From positions 1 through 17,923 of the forward strand of contig JAOXYB010019184.1 in the NCBI GenBank assembly GCA_028565635.1: a DNA stretch of 17,923 nucleotides, in the 5' to 3' direction. The notes beneath the pieces are model-generated. The model was given only the letters and a program-made list of their open reading frames with translations, had not been told where the DNA came from and ran no database searches. Position 1 is the first letter of the stretch. Each line of letters starts with the position of its first letter. The position numbers and the translations under genes are program-made. Source of the stretch: Phoronis ovalis (lineage: Eukaryota; Phoronida; Phoronidae). Shown in pieces: positions 16,471 through 17,923 of the stretch.

Positions 16471-17019
16471 GTATCTTAATAACTGCTTTAAGTGTTTAAT
16501 ACCAATGAATTATAATAACATTCCTGGCAAGTTTATCTTTTAAACCAAATTTTAATATACCTAAACAGTTATGTGTCAAGTACTTAGTTAGGAATAAACC
16601 TAAGAAATTTTAATATTTTTTAGGTGGAAAGGTTTGAATGACAATTTTTATGATGTTTAATTATAACATTCTATTCTAGATTCCCATATAATTGCAAAAT
16701 GCTTTTGATATTGGAATGTTTTCCATGTCTTTTTAATATTAAGCAGTATACTACTGTAAAACAGCAGTTTCAAAATTAGTTGAATATAGTAGTAAGCTAA
16801 CATTCCTATAGTGTAATAGCCTACATGATAGTTTCAAGTCCCTAGGCAACAGTTAAGTATACTCTGAATGTACCTGATATATATAATCAATAGAAGATTA
16901 TGCCTGAATTCTAATTAAGTTTACTTAAACCTGTTGTAACCTTTGATTATCATGGTTACCTAGCTCTAGAAAGTTCTTGAAAAATGTAAGCTTCACATTT
17001 ACATAACAGCAGAGTATAT

Positions 17020-17037
17020 ATTATGTATGTATGTATG
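17020..17037. repeat. Short TATG microsatellite
   Basis: About four units of TATG run from 17020 to 17037. Such short arrays are often length-polymorphic. Confidence 0.6.
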
Positions 17038-17897
17038 AAATTTATGTCCCAGAATACTTTTTGGTTATTTTTGTCTTTGACCTTTTGGAGAGCAATTTGT
17101 TGGACAAACAGAAATGTGTTGACCATTGTGCCTTTTATCTGAAAACTTATTGGCAAAATGAGCTTTTTAGAGCTCTAGGGCTAATAATATGATTCACTTT
17201 GTTAGGCATTGGCAACTAACTACTAATGTAGCTGTTAAGTATAATAATTGTGATAGATCTTTATACCTGCTGCTTGTGTCCATCCATGAAGTTGTAACAA
17301 GTTGAAGTCCATTATGTCTATGACTGATGTGTTGACATTTATTGAGTGCTTTCATTTACCACTAAGGTAAAAATGTGTGTATACACATATATCAGACAAA
17401 CAGAAATTCTCACATCTATTCAGCTTTAAATTAATATCAATGATAGAAAGCAACTGCAACAAGTACTTTGATATTCAAAGGGAATTGCCATTGTGCTGGT
17501 AATAAAATACATTAGGTTAATTTTATAATTTAATGTAGTAGGATATATAATTGTTTCAAAATACACATTTAAGAGTGAGTGAGAACTGAAGGGCACAGCA
17601 AAGCACATGCAGGTGTGCTACTTTTAAAACGCCCTTTTGTTGTTAACAAAAGCAAAATCCAACTATGCAATTTCTTGTAACTGCATTACCAGAATATGCA
17701 TATATCTTTATTTATAATAACAAACAGAGACTGTCATTATAAATACAAATTAGTTCATTAAATTTTATTCTTTCAAATTCTAATACATACTTAAAGTAAT
17801 TATTTAAAATATTGATAATGTTTTAATCAGTATACTGTGTTTAAACACTAGAGATCTGGGAAGAGTTCCTATGCTCAACCCTTTTTAAATATATTTC

Positions 17898-17903
17898 AAT
17901 AAA
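17898..17903 (+). terminator. Candidate poly(A) signal at the right edge
   Basis: AATAAA lies 20 bases from the end of the window. If the CpG-poor domain is a plus-strand 3' UTR, this could be its terminal or an internal signal. The downstream element lies outside the window. Confidence 0.25.
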
Positions 17904-17923
17904 ACTATACTATAAACCAACCT

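Larger units (their letters stand above)
11941..17923. other. CpG-depleted domain without recognisable exons
   Basis: By hand count about 18 CpG dinucleotides occur in 12,001-17,923, against about 68 in 9,001-12,000, a change from about 23 to about 3 per kb. No coding exon is recognisable; open frames are at most 69 codons and unlike known proteins. The plus strand looks T-rich and somewhat G-over-C. AATAAA occurs at 13760, 16309, 16593, 17501 and 17898, and TGTACATA (Pumilio-type) near 14236 and 15619. This fits an intron or very long 3' UTR of a methylated plus-strand gene. Direction is inferred. Confidence 0.6.

Noticed and set aside
1-17923. Prokaryotic features such as CRISPR arrays, operons, insertion sequences or ribosome binding sites
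   Set aside because: None seen; the spliced genes and AATAAA signals indicate an animal nuclear genome.

Overview
This window looks like AT-rich nuclear DNA of an invertebrate animal. The evidence is spliced genes with GT-AG introns of 335-628 bases, AATAAA poly(A) signals, a Toll/TLR-type TIR domain fused to EGF modules, and a sharp CpG-depletion boundary of the kind left by gene-body methylation in many invertebrates. I cannot separate arthropod from mollusc or another protostome by eye. Nothing suggests a prokaryote or a virus.

Layout. Positions 1-1430 are non-coding and contain a short tandem repeat and a decayed inverted repeat. Positions 1533-2789 (+) hold an uninterrupted gene for a divergent heat-shock-factor DNA-binding protein, nearest in character to the HSFY/HSF5 class, with a C-terminal CtBP-type PLDLSK motif. 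Three CGTCA half-sites and a seven-codon upstream ORF, whose stop overlaps the start codon, lie just before it. Positions 2830-5680 are non-coding and carry a CTCF-like motif, a small MITE-like element and a perfect X-box (RFX-type) palindrome.

Positions 5733-9104 (+) hold the most interesting gene. It has four exons joined by three phase-1 introns and encodes a predicted 610-residue receptor: hydrophobic N-terminus, Ser/Thr-rich stalk, about three EGF-like modules, a second membrane helix, then a complete Toll/TLR-type TIR domain. No leucine-rich repeats are visible. An EGF-type ectodomain wired directly to a TLR1/2-like cytoplasmic TIR is an unusual architecture for an innate-immunity receptor. 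The four exons were joined by hand, and the reading frame closes exactly at every junction.

Positions 9180-12000 are non-coding with normal CpG content. They include an exact 18-bp inverted repeat bracketed by 14-bp direct repeats at 10571-10630, which looks like a template-switch event. From about 11.94 kb to the end, CpG falls about sevenfold and no coding exon can be recognised. This reads as an intron or very long 3' UTR of a methylated, broadly expressed gene. It includes three diverged copies of a roughly 74-bp tandem repeat at 16252-16470. The HSF-like and EGF-TIR genes have separate regulatory and termination signals, and nothing in the sequence shows that they act together.
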